Positions 10,949 through 22,222 of a stretch of DNA of 64,000 nucleotides are shown here, piece after piece (position 1 is the first letter of the stretch; each line of letters begins with the position of its first letter). The DNA is taken from the NCBI GenBank assembly GCA_965226805.1, contig CBDDDW010000026.1, forward strand, positions 1 to 64,000. Reading direction: 5' to 3'. The DNA is from CBDDDW01 sp965226805. Lineage in GTDB: Bacteria > Chloroflexota > Dehalococcoidia > Lucifugimonadales > JAGWBF01. The notes under the pieces are model-generated. The model saw nothing but the letters and a program-made list of their open reading frames with translations, did no database searches and had not been told where the DNA came from. A program made the position numbers and the translations under genes.

Positions 10949-11884
10949 TTAAGACAGCACGAGGGCTAAATTAAGAGAGTCTCCCACCCCTGCGCTAGGT
11001 TTCACCAAGCCCGATGGCAGCCCTGCTTCTTCAGCTGCTGCTCCCCTTTCTTCCTGGCCATGTTGGTACACCTCTGCTGGGGTCCGGTAGCCCAAAGCCT
11101 GGTGAGGCCTCTGCCGGTTGTAGAACTCCAGGTAGGCATTGATCCCAGTTCGGGCCTCGGCGACGGTCTGGTAAGCTTTCAGATACACCTCCTCGTACTT
11201 GATGCTCCGCCACAGCCGCTCCACGAAGATGTTGTCCAGGTACCTACCCTTACCATCCATGCTGACCTGGACCCTCTGCTCCTGCACCGTCTGGGTAAAG
11301 GCCTCACTGGTGAACTGACTCCCCTGGTCGGTGTTGAATATCTCCGGTCGTCCCTTACCCAGGGCTTCCTCCAACGCCGCCACGCAGAAGCTGGTGTCCA
11401 TGGTGTTGGAGAGCTTCCAGGCCAGCACGTGCCGGCTGTGCCAGTCCATGATGGCCACCAGGTACAGGAAGCCCTTCGCCATGGGGATGTAGGTGATGTC
11501 CGCGGCCCAGACCTGGTCGACCCGATTAACCTCCACTCCCTTCAGCAGATAGGGAAAGATCCGGTGTCCCGGCGCTGGTTTGCTGGTGTTGGGACGCCGG
11601 TAGATGGCTTCCAGACCCATCAACCGCATCAGCCCTCGAACCCTTTTTCGGCTCACCAGATAGCCCTGTTGCAGCAGCCAGGCCTTCATCTTCCTGGAGC
11701 CGTAGAAGGGGGTCTTCAAATACTGACGGTCCATCAGGGCCATCAACTCCAGGTCTTCTGCCCTGGTCGGTACCGACCGGTAGTACACCGAGGCCCGGCT
11801 GACGTCCAGCAGGATACATTGACGCACCAAAGACAGCTGCTGGTGGTCTCGGTCTATCATGGCTCGCCGTATGCTGCGACTCAT
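10949..11884 (-). CDS. IS3-family transposase OrfB (DDE integrase domain)
   Basis: 311 residues. The N-terminal HTH_21-like region (LVRQCILLDVSRASVYYR) is followed by an integrase catalytic core. The first Asp is in VWAADITYIPM, the second in IFNTDQGSQFTS, and the Glu in FVERLWRSIKYEEVY. The tail FYNRQRRPHQALGYRTPAEVY-like region is typical of the family. The ATG overlaps the OrfA stop (ATGA), and a T6 run shortly upstream (ATTTTTTG) could allow a -1 frameshift to give an OrfAB fusion, the usual active form. No truncation or stop is visible, so the enzyme could be active. Confidence 0.92.
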   Translation of the reverse strand: MSRSIRRAMIDRDHQQLSLVRQCILLDVSRASVYYRSVPTRAEDLELMALMDRQYLKTPFYGSRKMKAWLLQQGYLVSRKRVRGLMRLMGLEAIYRRPNTSKPAPGHRIFPYLLKGVEVNRVDQVWAADITYIPMAKGFLYLVAIMDWHSRHVLAWKLSNTMDTSFCVAALEEALGKGRPEIFNTDQGSQFTSEAFTQTVQEQRVQVSMDGKGRYLDNIFVERLWRSIKYEEVYLKAYQTVAEARTGINAYLEFYNRQRPHQALGYRTPAEVYQHGQEERGAAAEEAGLPSGLVKPSAGVGDSLNLALVLS

Positions 11885-12165
11885 AGACCGGACCTTTCCG
11901 ACAAAAAATCGCGTTCCACCTTCAGCTGGCCGATGTGCCGGTAGAGGTGGTTAATCTGAGCTTCCTTGGCTTTCTCCTGGGATTTCTGATTGGTGGCAAA
12001 TAGCTCCGGGGCTCCTTCCACCAGGGCCCTTTTCCAGGCGTGAATCTGACTGGGATGGACCTCAAATCGGCTGGCCAGCTGGGCGATGGTCTCTTCCCCC
12101 GCAAGGGCGGCCAGGGCCACCTTGGCCTTGAACGCCGGACTGTGCTTATTCCTCGTCTGCTTCAT
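11881..12165 (-). CDS. IS3-family transposase OrfA (helix-turn-helix)
   Basis: About 94 residues starting MKQTRNKHSPAFKAKVALAA. ATG at 12165 is preceded by GGAG with 6-base spacing, and the sister copy at 36490 starts at the same residue. The HTH segment (ETIAQLASRFEVHPSQIHAW) recognises the terminal repeats. A leucine-heptad C-terminal helix (INHLYRHIGQLKVERDFL) is the dimerisation zipper common in IS3 OrfA. It ends in a four-base overlap with OrfB. Confidence 0.9.
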   Translation of the reverse strand: MKQTRNKHSPAFKAKVALAALAGEETIAQLASRFEVHPSQIHAWKRALVEGAPELFATNQKSQEKAKEAQINHLYRHIGQLKVERDFLSERSGL

Positions 12166-12254
12166 GTCCTGCTCCTTCACGTCGGTTAGTTGCCGGTTAT
12201 TTTAGGAGCTGGACTCTCTCTTAGCCAGTTGTCTAGTTTTTGGGTACCACCTCA

Positions 12255-15200
12255 GTACGCCCCGATCACGGCGGTGTCGCCGTCTAACGCGACGGAGATT
12301 CCGAACTCGTCGTTCGCCGCGGCGTCCGAGGCGATGAACTTGGCCGTCTCGTTGCTGTCGGCCCAGCCGGTGTACGGCTTGGTGAAGACGTAGGCTGCGC
12401 CTTTGCCGCTTTCGTATTGGTGAGCTTCTACCAGGACGGTGTTGCCGTCGACAGCGACGGAGATTCCGAACTCGTCGCTCGCCGCCGCGCCGAAGGCAGT
12501 GAGCTTGGCCGTCTGAGTCATGTCGGCCCAGCCGGTGAAAGGCTTGGTGAAGACATAGGCCGCCCCTTCGTCGTCATCGGTGTCGCCGTCGCCGTCAGTG
12601 TGGTCGTCAAGGTGTGCTCCTACGACCACTGTTTCGCCGCTCACAGCCACGGAATACCCGAACTCGTCGGATGTGTCCCCGTCGGAAGCGGTGAGCTTGG
12701 CTACCTGGCTCCACACGCCGGAGACCTTGGTAAAGACGTAGGCCGAACCGGCATTGCCGCCGGCGTCAGTGTGGTCGTCTTGATACGCCCCGATCACCGC
12801 GGTATCGCCGTCCACCGCCACCGAATATCCGAATTCGTCGCCCCGGAGGCCGTCGGAGGCGTTCAGCTTGCTCGTGTCGATCTGTATGAGCTGGTACTTG
12901 GCTATGGTCGAATCACCAGGATCGTCCCAACTCAGCTTCACTTGCTCGTCGCCCACGTCCGCGGTTAACTCGCTGGGTGCCGCGGCCTGGGCTTCTAGAG
13001 TTACGGACTCGACCTCCGAGGCGTTTTGACCGCCACCGTTGACGGCGCCGACGGTGAAGGAGTATTCGATCCTGGCGATCAGCCCGGTGACCGTGTGGGA
13101 GGCGGTGCTGGAATCGCTTCCTTCGATGATGATCCAATTACCGAAGCCGCTACCATCGTTCTGTTTGTACTGATAACGCCTGACGGTCAGCGGTTCAGTG
13201 CTCGCGGTCCACGCCAAGAGCACCTGGCCGACGCCGGTCTGGGTGGGGGTGAGGTCTGCGGGGCTGGAGGGGCCGAACGTCGCCGCCACCGGCTTCGCGT
13301 CCGCTTCAGACGCGTCGCCCGCTCCCGCCGCGTTCACCGCGCGGACCTGGAAGGTGTGCTTGACGTTGTTGCGCAGACCCCTGGCTATGTGAGAGATAGT
13401 CCCCGCTCCGCTGCCGGGGATGTCGGCCCACTCACCGGTGCCGAACACGTAGGCCGAACCCTTATCGCCGTCGTCCCCGACCGTCCCAACCAACACGGTG
13501 TCGCCGTCGACCGCCACGAAGTTGCCGAAGCGGTCGTTCCCACTGCGATCGTAGGCCGTGAGCGTGGACGTCTCAGTGTCAGTGGCCCAGCTGGTGGCGG
13601 GCTTGATGAATACGTAGGCTGAACCGCGCTTGCCGTCGTCTTGGTCCGCTCCAACCACGACGGTGTTGCCGTCCACCGCGACGGAGAATCCGAACTGGTC
13701 GTTCGCCGCGCCGTCGGAGGCGGTCAGCTTGGCCGTCTGAGCCATGTCGATCCAGCCGCCGGAGGCGGGCTTGGTGAAGACGTAAGCCGAACCGGAACTA
13801 TCACCGTCGTCATCGTTGTAGGGCGCACCAACCACGATCGTGTCTCCGTCCATGGCTACGGCTCGGCCGAAGTAGTCGCCACTACCGCCGTCAAGTGCAG
13901 TCAGACTGGCAGTTGCGGCACCGGCACCCTTGTTATGCCAATCGTCCCAGACTCCGGTGTCGGCGCGCTTCGTGAATACGTAAGCCGCACCTCGGTCGTT
14001 GGTGCCCTCCTCGGGCGCTCCCACAACGACTGTGTCGCCGTACACCGCTACCGAACCGCCGAACCGGTCGCCGCCCAACTGGCCTCTCAGCGTGGCTGTC
14101 AAACCGGCCTTGCCATCGGCATCCAGGGTGCTCCAGTTGACCCAGCCGTTTGCGGGCCTGGTGAAGATGTAGGCCGAACCGTCCGCGCTGGTGCCTTGCT
14201 CGGGCGCCCTGACCACGATGGTGTCTTCGTGCACGGCCACCGAAGTTCCGAACTCGTCGTCGGCCGCAGCGTCGGAGGCGGTGAGCCTGGCCGTCTGAGG
14301 CATGTCGGCCCAGCCGGCGGCGGGCCTGATGAAGACGTACGCCGCGCCGGAATCAGTCAAGTTGTTGATACTGTCGTCGGGATCGATGTAGTCCTCCTCG
14401 TACGCTCCAACCACGATGGTGTCGCCGTGCACGGCGACCGCATGCCCGAAGCCGGCATCCTCCTTGGGATCGCTGGCGGTGAGCTTGCCCGCCTGGGTCC
14501 AGCCGCCGGCAACCCTGGTGAATACGTAGGCCGAACCGGATAGATTCTCGGTGTCGTCGTCCCCGAGGGCCCCAATCACCAGGGTGTCATCGTCCACGGC
14601 GACCGACCACCCTAACTCGTCTCCGTCATCGTGGTCGCTGGAGATCAGCCTGATGCTTTCAGGAAACTGCAGCAGCTGGTACTTGGTTATGGACGCATTG
14701 CCGGGGTCGTCCCAGGTCAACCGCACCTGGGTGTCGCCGGCCTCGGCGGCGAATGGGTCGGGCGCCGCCGGTACGTCGACGATAGTCACGGACTGGGAGT
14801 CGGACTCGGTTGAACCGGCGCTGTTGACGGCGCGGACCCGGAAGGTGTACGCGACTCCCTGGGTCAGGCCAGTGATGGTGTGGGAGACGGTGCTGAAATC
14901 GCTATTTGGGATGGTGGTCCAAGAGCCGCTGTTCTGTTCGAACTGGTAACCGGTGACGTTCAACGGGTTGGAACTCGCCTCCCAGGTCAATTCCACTTGG
15001 CCGATGCCGGTCTGTCTGGCGGAAAAGCCTTCGGGTTTGACCGGGGCCGAAGACGCCGTCGCCGGAGTCGCGGACTGCTCGCCGGACGAACCGCTCTCCC
15101 CGGCCGCGTTCACGGCGCGGACCTGGAAGGTGTAGGACGTGCTGTTGGTCAGGCCGGTCACGATGTGGAAGGCGGTCCCGGACCTGCTCCCGGGGATTGC

Positions 15201-16406
15201 CTGCCAATCGCCGAAGGCGTCGGTGCCCTCCTTCTGCCGGTACTCGTACCCGGATATGGTGAAATCCGCGGGGCTTCTCCAGCCGAGCCACACCTGTTCG
15301 TCGCCCGCGACGGCGGTGAATGAGTCGGGCACCGCCGACTGTCCGATTATTGTTACGGACCTGGAGTCGGACTCGGTTGAACCGGCGCCGTTGACGGCGC
15401 GTACAGCGAAGGTGTACGTGGTGCCCTTGGTCAGGCCAGTGACGGTATGGGAATGGGTGCTGGAATCGCTCCCCGTGATGGCGTCCCAATCGCCACCGTC
15501 CTGGTTGTACTCATAACCACTGACGGTCAGCGGGTAGCGGTGCGCGTCCCACGTCATCTCCACCTCACCGTCGCCAGTCTGCGCGACGGAAAAGTTTAAG
15601 AGTTTGACCGGAGCGTAGGAAGCTGCCTTCGGGGTTCCTGCCACGGAGTCGGACGGATCGATGGCTTCGGCACTGTCCAACGCGCGCACCCGAAAAATGT
15701 GCTCGATGTCGTTGGTCAGACCAGTCACGATGTGGGACGTGGTCGCTGCGTTACTACCGGCGATGTCGGCCCAATCATCGATGTCGAACACGTAGGCCGT
15801 ATCGTTGTTTTCCGCTCCAACCACGACCGTGTCACCGTCTATTGCGACGGAAGAGCCGAAATCGTGGTTAGTGTTGCCATCGGAGGCGGTGAGCTTGGCC
15901 GTCTCGGTATTGTCGGCCCAGCCGGTGGCGGGCTTGGTGAAGACGTAGGCCGCACCGAAATTGGTCTCGGTGGCACTTTGGTCGACTCCGTCCGACCCGA
16001 TAACTACGATGTCACCGCTCACCGCTACGGAAATCCCAAACTGGCTGTCGTCTCGCTCGTCGACCTCTCGGTCGGAGGCGGTGAGCTTGGCCGCCTGACT
16101 CCACGCGCTAGGACCTTCGATGAAAACGTAAGCGGAACCGGCATTGGTGAGGTTATTGGTGTCGTCGCCGTCGTCTTCGTTCGCGTCATTCCCGATCGCC
16201 CCGATCACGGCAGTGCCATCGTCGATCGCTACGGAAGCACCCAAGAAATCGTCGTTAGCGCCATCGGAGGCGGTGAGCTTGGTCGCGTCACCAGTGTCGA
16301 TATCTAAGTCGCCGGTCCAACCGCCGTCGGTCTCGGGCTTGGTAAATACGTACACCGCACCCTTGCCGCTGTCTCTCCCGCTCGCCCCAATCAGAACGGT
16401 GTTCAC
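12255..16406 (-). CDS. Giant surface protein, segment 2 (rest of propeller 1, FnIII array, propeller 2, start of propeller 3)
   Basis: This 1,384-codon stretch starts inside blade 4 of propeller 1 and adds three blades, closing it at seven. The host FnIII domain then resumes with WADIAGSNAATTSHIVTGL. Three uninterrupted FnIII domains follow, recognisable from repeated VTGLT...YTFRVRAVN ends and GDEQVWLGW-type starts. A second nested propeller follows YQLLQ and also has seven blades before EWADIPGSGAGTISH. One more plain FnIII domain precedes the third nested unit. The segment breaks off at GDTAVIGAY after four blades, exactly where the IS3 element entered at a GTA target. No frame disruption is visible within the segment. 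Confidence 0.85.
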
Positions 16407-17227
16407 CGTCCACTGCCACGGAATGGCCGAAGTAGTCGTTCACCGCAGCGTTGGAGGCGGTGAGCGTGGCCGTCAAATTGGCCTTGGCAGGGTCAGTCAA
16501 GGTGCCCCAGCCGCTCCAGCCGCCGGTGGGTTCGGTGAAGACGTAGGCCGAACCTTCGTTGCTATCGTCGTGCCACGCCCCGGCCACGATGGTCCCGGTG
16601 CTATCGTCCACCGCTACGGAATGTCCGAACTCGTCGTCCGCAGCGAAGCCGGCGGGGACGATCTTGGCCGTCTCAGTGTCTTGAGTGGGGTCCCAATCGG
16701 CCCAGCCGGAGGCTGGCTTGGTGAAGACATAGACCGAGCCGGCTCTGGCCAACAACCCGTGGGTGTCCAAGGACGCGCCCACCACCACGGTGTTACCGTC
16801 CAGCGCTACAGAAGTGCCGAAGTTATCACCCACTACGGCATCGCTGGCTTGGAGCTTCGCCGCCTGGCTCCAGTCGCCGTTGGAATCACGGGTGAACACG
16901 AGGACTGCCCCGGAGTTGTTCTGAGTGTCGTCGTCCCCGGGCATCCCGACCACTGCCGCGTCGCCGGCCACCGCGACAGAATCCCCGAACTGATCGTCCA
17001 AATCGGTGTTGGCGGCAGTGAGAGTTGCCCTTTCGGCAATCTGCCATAGCTGGTACTTGTCTATCGTCGAATCTGTGGGGTCCTCCCAGCTCAACCTCAC
17101 CTGCGTGTCGCCGGCCTCGGTGGACAGCCCGGACGGCTTGTCGGGAGGGGTCTCACTCTGCGCAGACGTGGTCAATAGGCTGGTGAACCCAGAGAGCAGG
17201 ACCAAAACAGCGACCATCGCTGCCATG
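16402..17227 (-). CDS. Giant surface protein, segment 1 (signal peptide, FnIII, propeller blades 1-4)
   Basis: ATG at 17227 starts MAAMVAVLVLLSGFTSLL, a hydrophobic secretion signal ending near TSAQS. A TTG at 17232 is also possible, and no good ribosome site is seen for either. The first half of an FnIII domain follows (PDKPSGLSTEAGDTQVRLSW ... DKYQLWQ). FG-GAP blades then begin: FGDSVAV, FGTSVAL, FGHSVAV, FGHSVAV. At about 16402-16406 an extra base shifts the frame inside the fourth blade: reading DGEHRSD replaces the expected DGNTVLIG, which is found in the next frame. The signal peptide lacks a basic N-terminal region, so the original start may have been altered by the IS630 that ends about 20 bases upstream. 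Confidence 0.8.
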
Positions 17228-17251
17228 CCCAATCTTTGGGACCGGGAGCTA

Positions 17252-18389
17252 GTCTAATGTCTCGCAAATGCCTTGATATATAGTGGATATTGGGGTATGC
17301 TTGCTTCATGCCAAAATCAGCTGATCTCCTCACGATATCTCCCGAGCAACGCCGAACGCTGGAAGCCTGGGTCCGTGCCCAGAACACTCCCCAAAGCGTC
17401 GCCTTCCGGGCCAGGATCGCCCTCCTCGCCGCCGACGGTGTGCCCAATAGCCGGATTGCCCGAGAGGTGGGCGTCAGTCGTCCCACCGTCATGCTCTGGC
17501 GCCAGCGTTTCCTCCAGGGCGGCCCTAGTGCCCTCACCGAGATCGCACCCGGCCGGGGCCGGCGGGGGTGACCTACGGAGCCGACCGGGTGAACGAGGTG
17601 GTGCAGGCCACTACCCAGACCAAACCCCCCGGAGCAACCCACTGGAGCATCCGCACCATGGCCAAGGCCCAGGGCCTTAGCAAGGCCACCGTGCAGCGCA
17701 TCTGGTCCGCTCACGGGTTACAGCCCCACCGGACGAAGCGATTCAAGCTCTCCAAGGACTGGCGGTTCACCGAGAAACTCACCGACGTAGTGGGGCTGTA
17801 CCTCAATCCTCCCGACAAAGCCGTGGTCCTGTGCGTGGATGAGAAGAGCCAAATCCAGGCCCTTCAGCGTACCCAGCCCGGCCTGCCTATGAAGAAAGGG
17901 CGCTGCGGAACCATGACCCACGACTACAAGCGGCATGGGACCACGACCCTATTTGCGGCCCTCAATGTCTTGGACGGGCGGGTGATCGGGGAGTGCATGG
18001 CTAAGCACCGGCACCAGGAGTTCCTGCGCTTCCTGCGGCGACTGGACCGGGAGTTTTCCAAGGAGACGCCGCTCCATCTGATTGTGGACAACTATGGGAC
18101 CCACAACCAGTCCAAGGTGAAGGCGTGGCTGGAGAAGCACCCGCGGTTCACCCTGCACTTCACGCCGACGAGCTCGTCTTGGTTGAACCTGGTGGAGCGG
18201 TGGTTCAGGGAGTTGACGGAGAAAAGAGTACGGCGGGGGAGTTTCGAGAGCGTCCCGGAGTTGATCGCCGCGATTAAGGAATACCTGGCGGCGTCCAACG
18301 CGGATCCCAAGCCGTTTGTATGGCATGCCTCCGCTCAAGCGATCCTCACCAAGCTCTCACGCTGTAAAGCTATTTACGAGACACTAGAC
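17252..18389 (+). mobile_element. IS630-family insertion sequence
   Basis: The left end GTCTAATGTCTCGCAAAT and the reverse complement of the right end GTCTAGTGTCTCGTAAAT form 18-bp inverted repeats with two mismatches. TA dinucleotides border both ends (17250-17251 and 18390-18391), matching the TA target duplication of IS630/Tc1-type elements. Both sides read CTAG. The element lies between a truncated terminase gene and the 5' end of the giant surface-protein gene. Both of those are on the minus strand, opposite to the transposase. Confidence 0.9.
17308..17571 (+). CDS. IS630 transposase, N-terminal helix-turn-helix part
   Basis: 87 residues starting MPKSADLLTISPEQRRTLEA. The HTH (GVPNSRIAREVGVSRPTVML) is the DNA-binding half of IS630 transposases. 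The frame ends in RGRRG-TGA, overlapping the ATG of the next frame by four bases (ATGA-type junction at 17568-17571). IS630 transposases are normally one chain, so either programmed frameshifting at the GGCGGGGGTGA stretch joins the halves or the gene is broken. An alternative start seven codons upstream (17290) is less likely. Confidence 0.85.
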   Translation: MPKSADLLTISPEQRRTLEAWVRAQNTPQSVAFRARIALLAADGVPNSRIAREVGVSRPTVMLWRQRFLQGGPSALTEIAPGRGRRG

Positions 18390-18392
18390 TAG
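17568..18392 (+). CDS. IS630 transposase, catalytic DDE part
   Basis: 274 residues starting MTYGADRVNEVVQATTQ, with a second winged-helix portion (WSIRTMAKAQGLSKATVQRI). The DDE nuclease core has Asp in LCVDEKSQ, Asp in LIVDNYGTH and Glu in NLVERWFREL, all present. The GTP/TSSSWLN segment typical of the family is intact. The stop codon TAG is completed by the TA target site and the first flanking base, so the frame uses the host junction for termination. With the upstream frame it makes a full-length transposase of about 360 residues. Confidence 0.92.
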   Translation: MTYGADRVNEVVQATTQTKPPGATHWSIRTMAKAQGLSKATVQRIWSAHGLQPHRTKRFKLSKDWRFTEKLTDVVGLYLNPPDKAVVLCVDEKSQIQALQRTQPGLPMKKGRCGTMTHDYKRHGTTTLFAALNVLDGRVIGECMAKHRHQEFLRFLRRLDREFSKETPLHLIVDNYGTHNQSKVKAWLEKHPRFTLHFTPTSSSWLNLVERWFRELTEKRVRRGSFESVPELIAAIKEYLAASNADPKPFVWHASAQAILTKLSRCKAIYETLD

Positions 18393-18554
18393 CGCAAGGG
18401 TTTGCGACGCTTTGACGTCAACGCTCTGTGGTTGCCAGCGGCCGGCGCTGGGGAAGGCTTCCAGGTATGCTTGGTGACCAACGCCTAGCTGGACATAGGC
18501 CTGGGCCAAAGCCTCCTGCTTCGGGGTCAGTACTACTTCGGTGTTGGCGGTCAT
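18390..18554 (-). pseudogene. Phage terminase small subunit-like gene, 3'-truncated by IS630
   Basis: ATG at 18554 opens MTANTEVVLTPKQEALAQAY, then VQLGVGHQAYLEAFPSAGRW and QPQSVDVKASQTLA, before the frame runs into the IS630 end and a stop. The LTPKQ...AQAYVELG...AY..A.PSA..W.P..V.VKAS pattern is that of the DNA-binding N-terminal region of phage terminase small subunits. Only about 54 residues remain, and the continuation does not appear on the far side of the element. It lies just downstream of the initiator tRNA 3' end, a place where prophages often integrate, so a phage remnant is inferred. Confidence 0.6.
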
Positions 18555-18636
18555 AATGGCTAGGTACCCAGTTTATCACATGAAGACTCACGGCTGGAGC
18601 AGGGAATCTTGGATGTGACATCGCTGTCAAACGAAG

Positions 18637-18676
18637 ACCCCGATTTCGCAAGACGCAGAATCGGGGTCTCTTTTAG
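18637..18676. terminator. Hairpin terminator between tRNA-fMet and terminase remnant
   Basis: AGACCCCGATTTC and GAATCGGGGTCT form a strong stem with a loop of about 10 bases, followed by CTTTT on the plus strand. On the minus strand it lies about 10 bases after the CCA end of the initiator tRNA and would end the 23S-tRNA transcript, although the trailing T run is weaker in that direction. Confidence 0.65.
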
Positions 18677-18685
18677 ATACGATTT

Positions 18686-18760
18686 TGGTAGCGGGGGTTG
18701 GACTCGAACCAACGACCTTCGGGTTATGAGCCCGACGAGCTGCCACTGCTCCACCCCGCG
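18686..18760 (-). tRNA. Initiator tRNA-fMet (CAT)
   Basis: The minus strand reads CGCGGGGTGGAGCAG..., with anticodon loop CTCATAA inside a TCGGG/CCCGA stem. It ends with T arm GTTGG-TTCGAGT-CCAAC and encoded ACCA. It has both initiator hallmarks: three consecutive G:C pairs in the anticodon stem and an unpaired first acceptor position (C1 opposite T72). It lies 51 bases downstream of the 23S rRNA 3' end and is probably cut from the same transcript. A diverged copy of its 3' half is at about 37346-37407. Confidence 0.95.
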
Positions 18761-18775
18761 GCGAAACTCAAGGGA

Positions 18776-18808
18776 GAATAGGGAAACTGAGATTTGGAGT
18801 CCTTAGCG
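18776..18808 (-). other. 3' strand of the 23S rRNA processing stem
   Basis: Plus-strand GAGAATAGGGAA and GATTTGGAGT here are exact reverse complements of TTCCCTATTCTC and ACTCCAAATC at 21869-21909, just before the 5' end of 23S. In the precursor these flanks pair into a long stem enclosing the rRNA, the usual RNase III substrate. Confidence 0.8.
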
Positions 18809-18811
18809 TGG

Positions 18812-21868
<3,057 letters not shown>

Positions 21869-21909
21869 CACACTAGGAACTCCAAATCAATCAATCGTTC
21901 CCTATTCTC
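21869..21909 (-). other. 5' strand of the 23S rRNA processing stem
   Basis: Partner of 18776-18808: two blocks of 12 and 10 perfectly complementary bases plus weaker pairing adjoining the rRNA ends. This shows that the 23S gene is processed from its own precursor, independent of a 16S gene. Confidence 0.8.
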
Positions 21910-22016
21910 TTTTTAACGTGCAGAGCGCCGGGCCGGGTATCCCCGAGCCGCCGCCCAGGTTCCCCACCATTAACGATATATCAGATGGCTCCGATAGATA
22001 GTCTTTGGGGAATGTT

Positions 22017-22045
22017 ATTATATGCTCTCAGTGTCCCACCGTCAA
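22017..22045 (-). promoter_or_regulatory. Consensus promoter of the 23S rRNA gene
   Basis: The minus strand has TTGACG (22045-22040), a 17-base spacer, and TATAAT (22022-22017). This near-perfect sigma-70-type promoter would start transcription about 140 bases before the 23S 5' end. Its strength fits a stand-alone rRNA unit. The rest of 21910-22222 shows no other gene, only a weak TATAAT at about 22123 pointing toward the SagB-like gene. Confidence 0.85.
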
Positions 22046-22222
22046 GGGTTTGTCGGGAGCTGAGCACCTATCTTTTTCAGGCCAGCACAGTCCCCCACCT
22101 AGAGGGCTCCTGCGGCCACCGTGCTATAATCGTGGGCAGTCCTGCGATCGGCGTGAGCCGACAGTAACAAGCTACTGACGGATACGACCTTCTTCTGGCG
22201 AGCCGCCCACCATCTGGAGAGC

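Larger units (their letters stand above)
10932..12254 (-). mobile_element. IS3-family insertion sequence inside the giant gene
   Basis: The element is 1,323 bp with imperfect terminal repeats: TAAGGTGGACCCC at the left end, TGAGGTGGTACCC as the reverse complement of the right end. It is flanked by direct GTA repeats at 10929-10931 and 12255-12257. Removing the element and one GTA restores the host frame (GAY joined to HDDHT), so the boundaries are well defined. It carries overlapping OrfA and OrfB on the minus strand, parallel to the host gene. A related but clearly diverged copy lies at 35257-36569. Confidence 0.93.
2694..17227 (-). pseudogene. Giant surface-anchored FnIII/FG-GAP beta-propeller protein, split by IS and frameshifts
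   Basis: When the IS3 insertion (10932-12254) and four frameshifts are removed, one frame of about 4,400 codons remains. In order it has a signal-peptide core (MAAMVAVLVLLSGF), then 14 fibronectin type III (FnIII) domains, and a C-terminal cadherin-like region. The protein ends in a Pro-Thr spacer, a transmembrane helix and an RSRR stop-transfer tail. Seven of the FnIII domains carry a beta-propeller of FG-GAP repeats (FGxSVAVDGDTIVVGA ... GAAYVFTK) inserted in the loop after the strand-C YQL motif. Blade counts from the N-terminus are 7, 7, 7, 5, 7, 7, 7. Plain FnIII domains between successive propellers number 3, 1, 0, 0, 3, 0. The architecture suggests a very long adhesin or surface fibre, but function is unknown. 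An IS630 element lies just upstream of the start, probably cutting the gene off from its promoter. Individual segments are listed separately. Confidence 0.85.

Noticed and set aside
2668..16306. Many plus-strand open frames of 60-300 codons across the giant gene (for example 4164-5048 and 13641-14543)
   Set aside because: They are antisense shadows of a GC-rich repeat-coding strand. They repeat the same nonsense motif in register with the FG-GAP blades and have no start signals or known domains.
2694..17227. CRISPR or tandem DNA satellite explanation for the repeats
   Set aside because: Units are about 190-220 bp, diverged at codon level and translate into a consistent protein repeat; there are no short constant repeats with unique spacers.
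17172..17714. Minus-strand 180-codon frame over the IS630 left end
   Set aside because: It is antisense to the transposase and spans the element boundary, so it is a chance frame.
18400..18811. 5S rRNA gene downstream of 23S
   Set aside because: Only 51 bases separate 23S from tRNA-fMet, and beyond that a terminator and terminase-like coding follow. No 5S-like core sequence was found.
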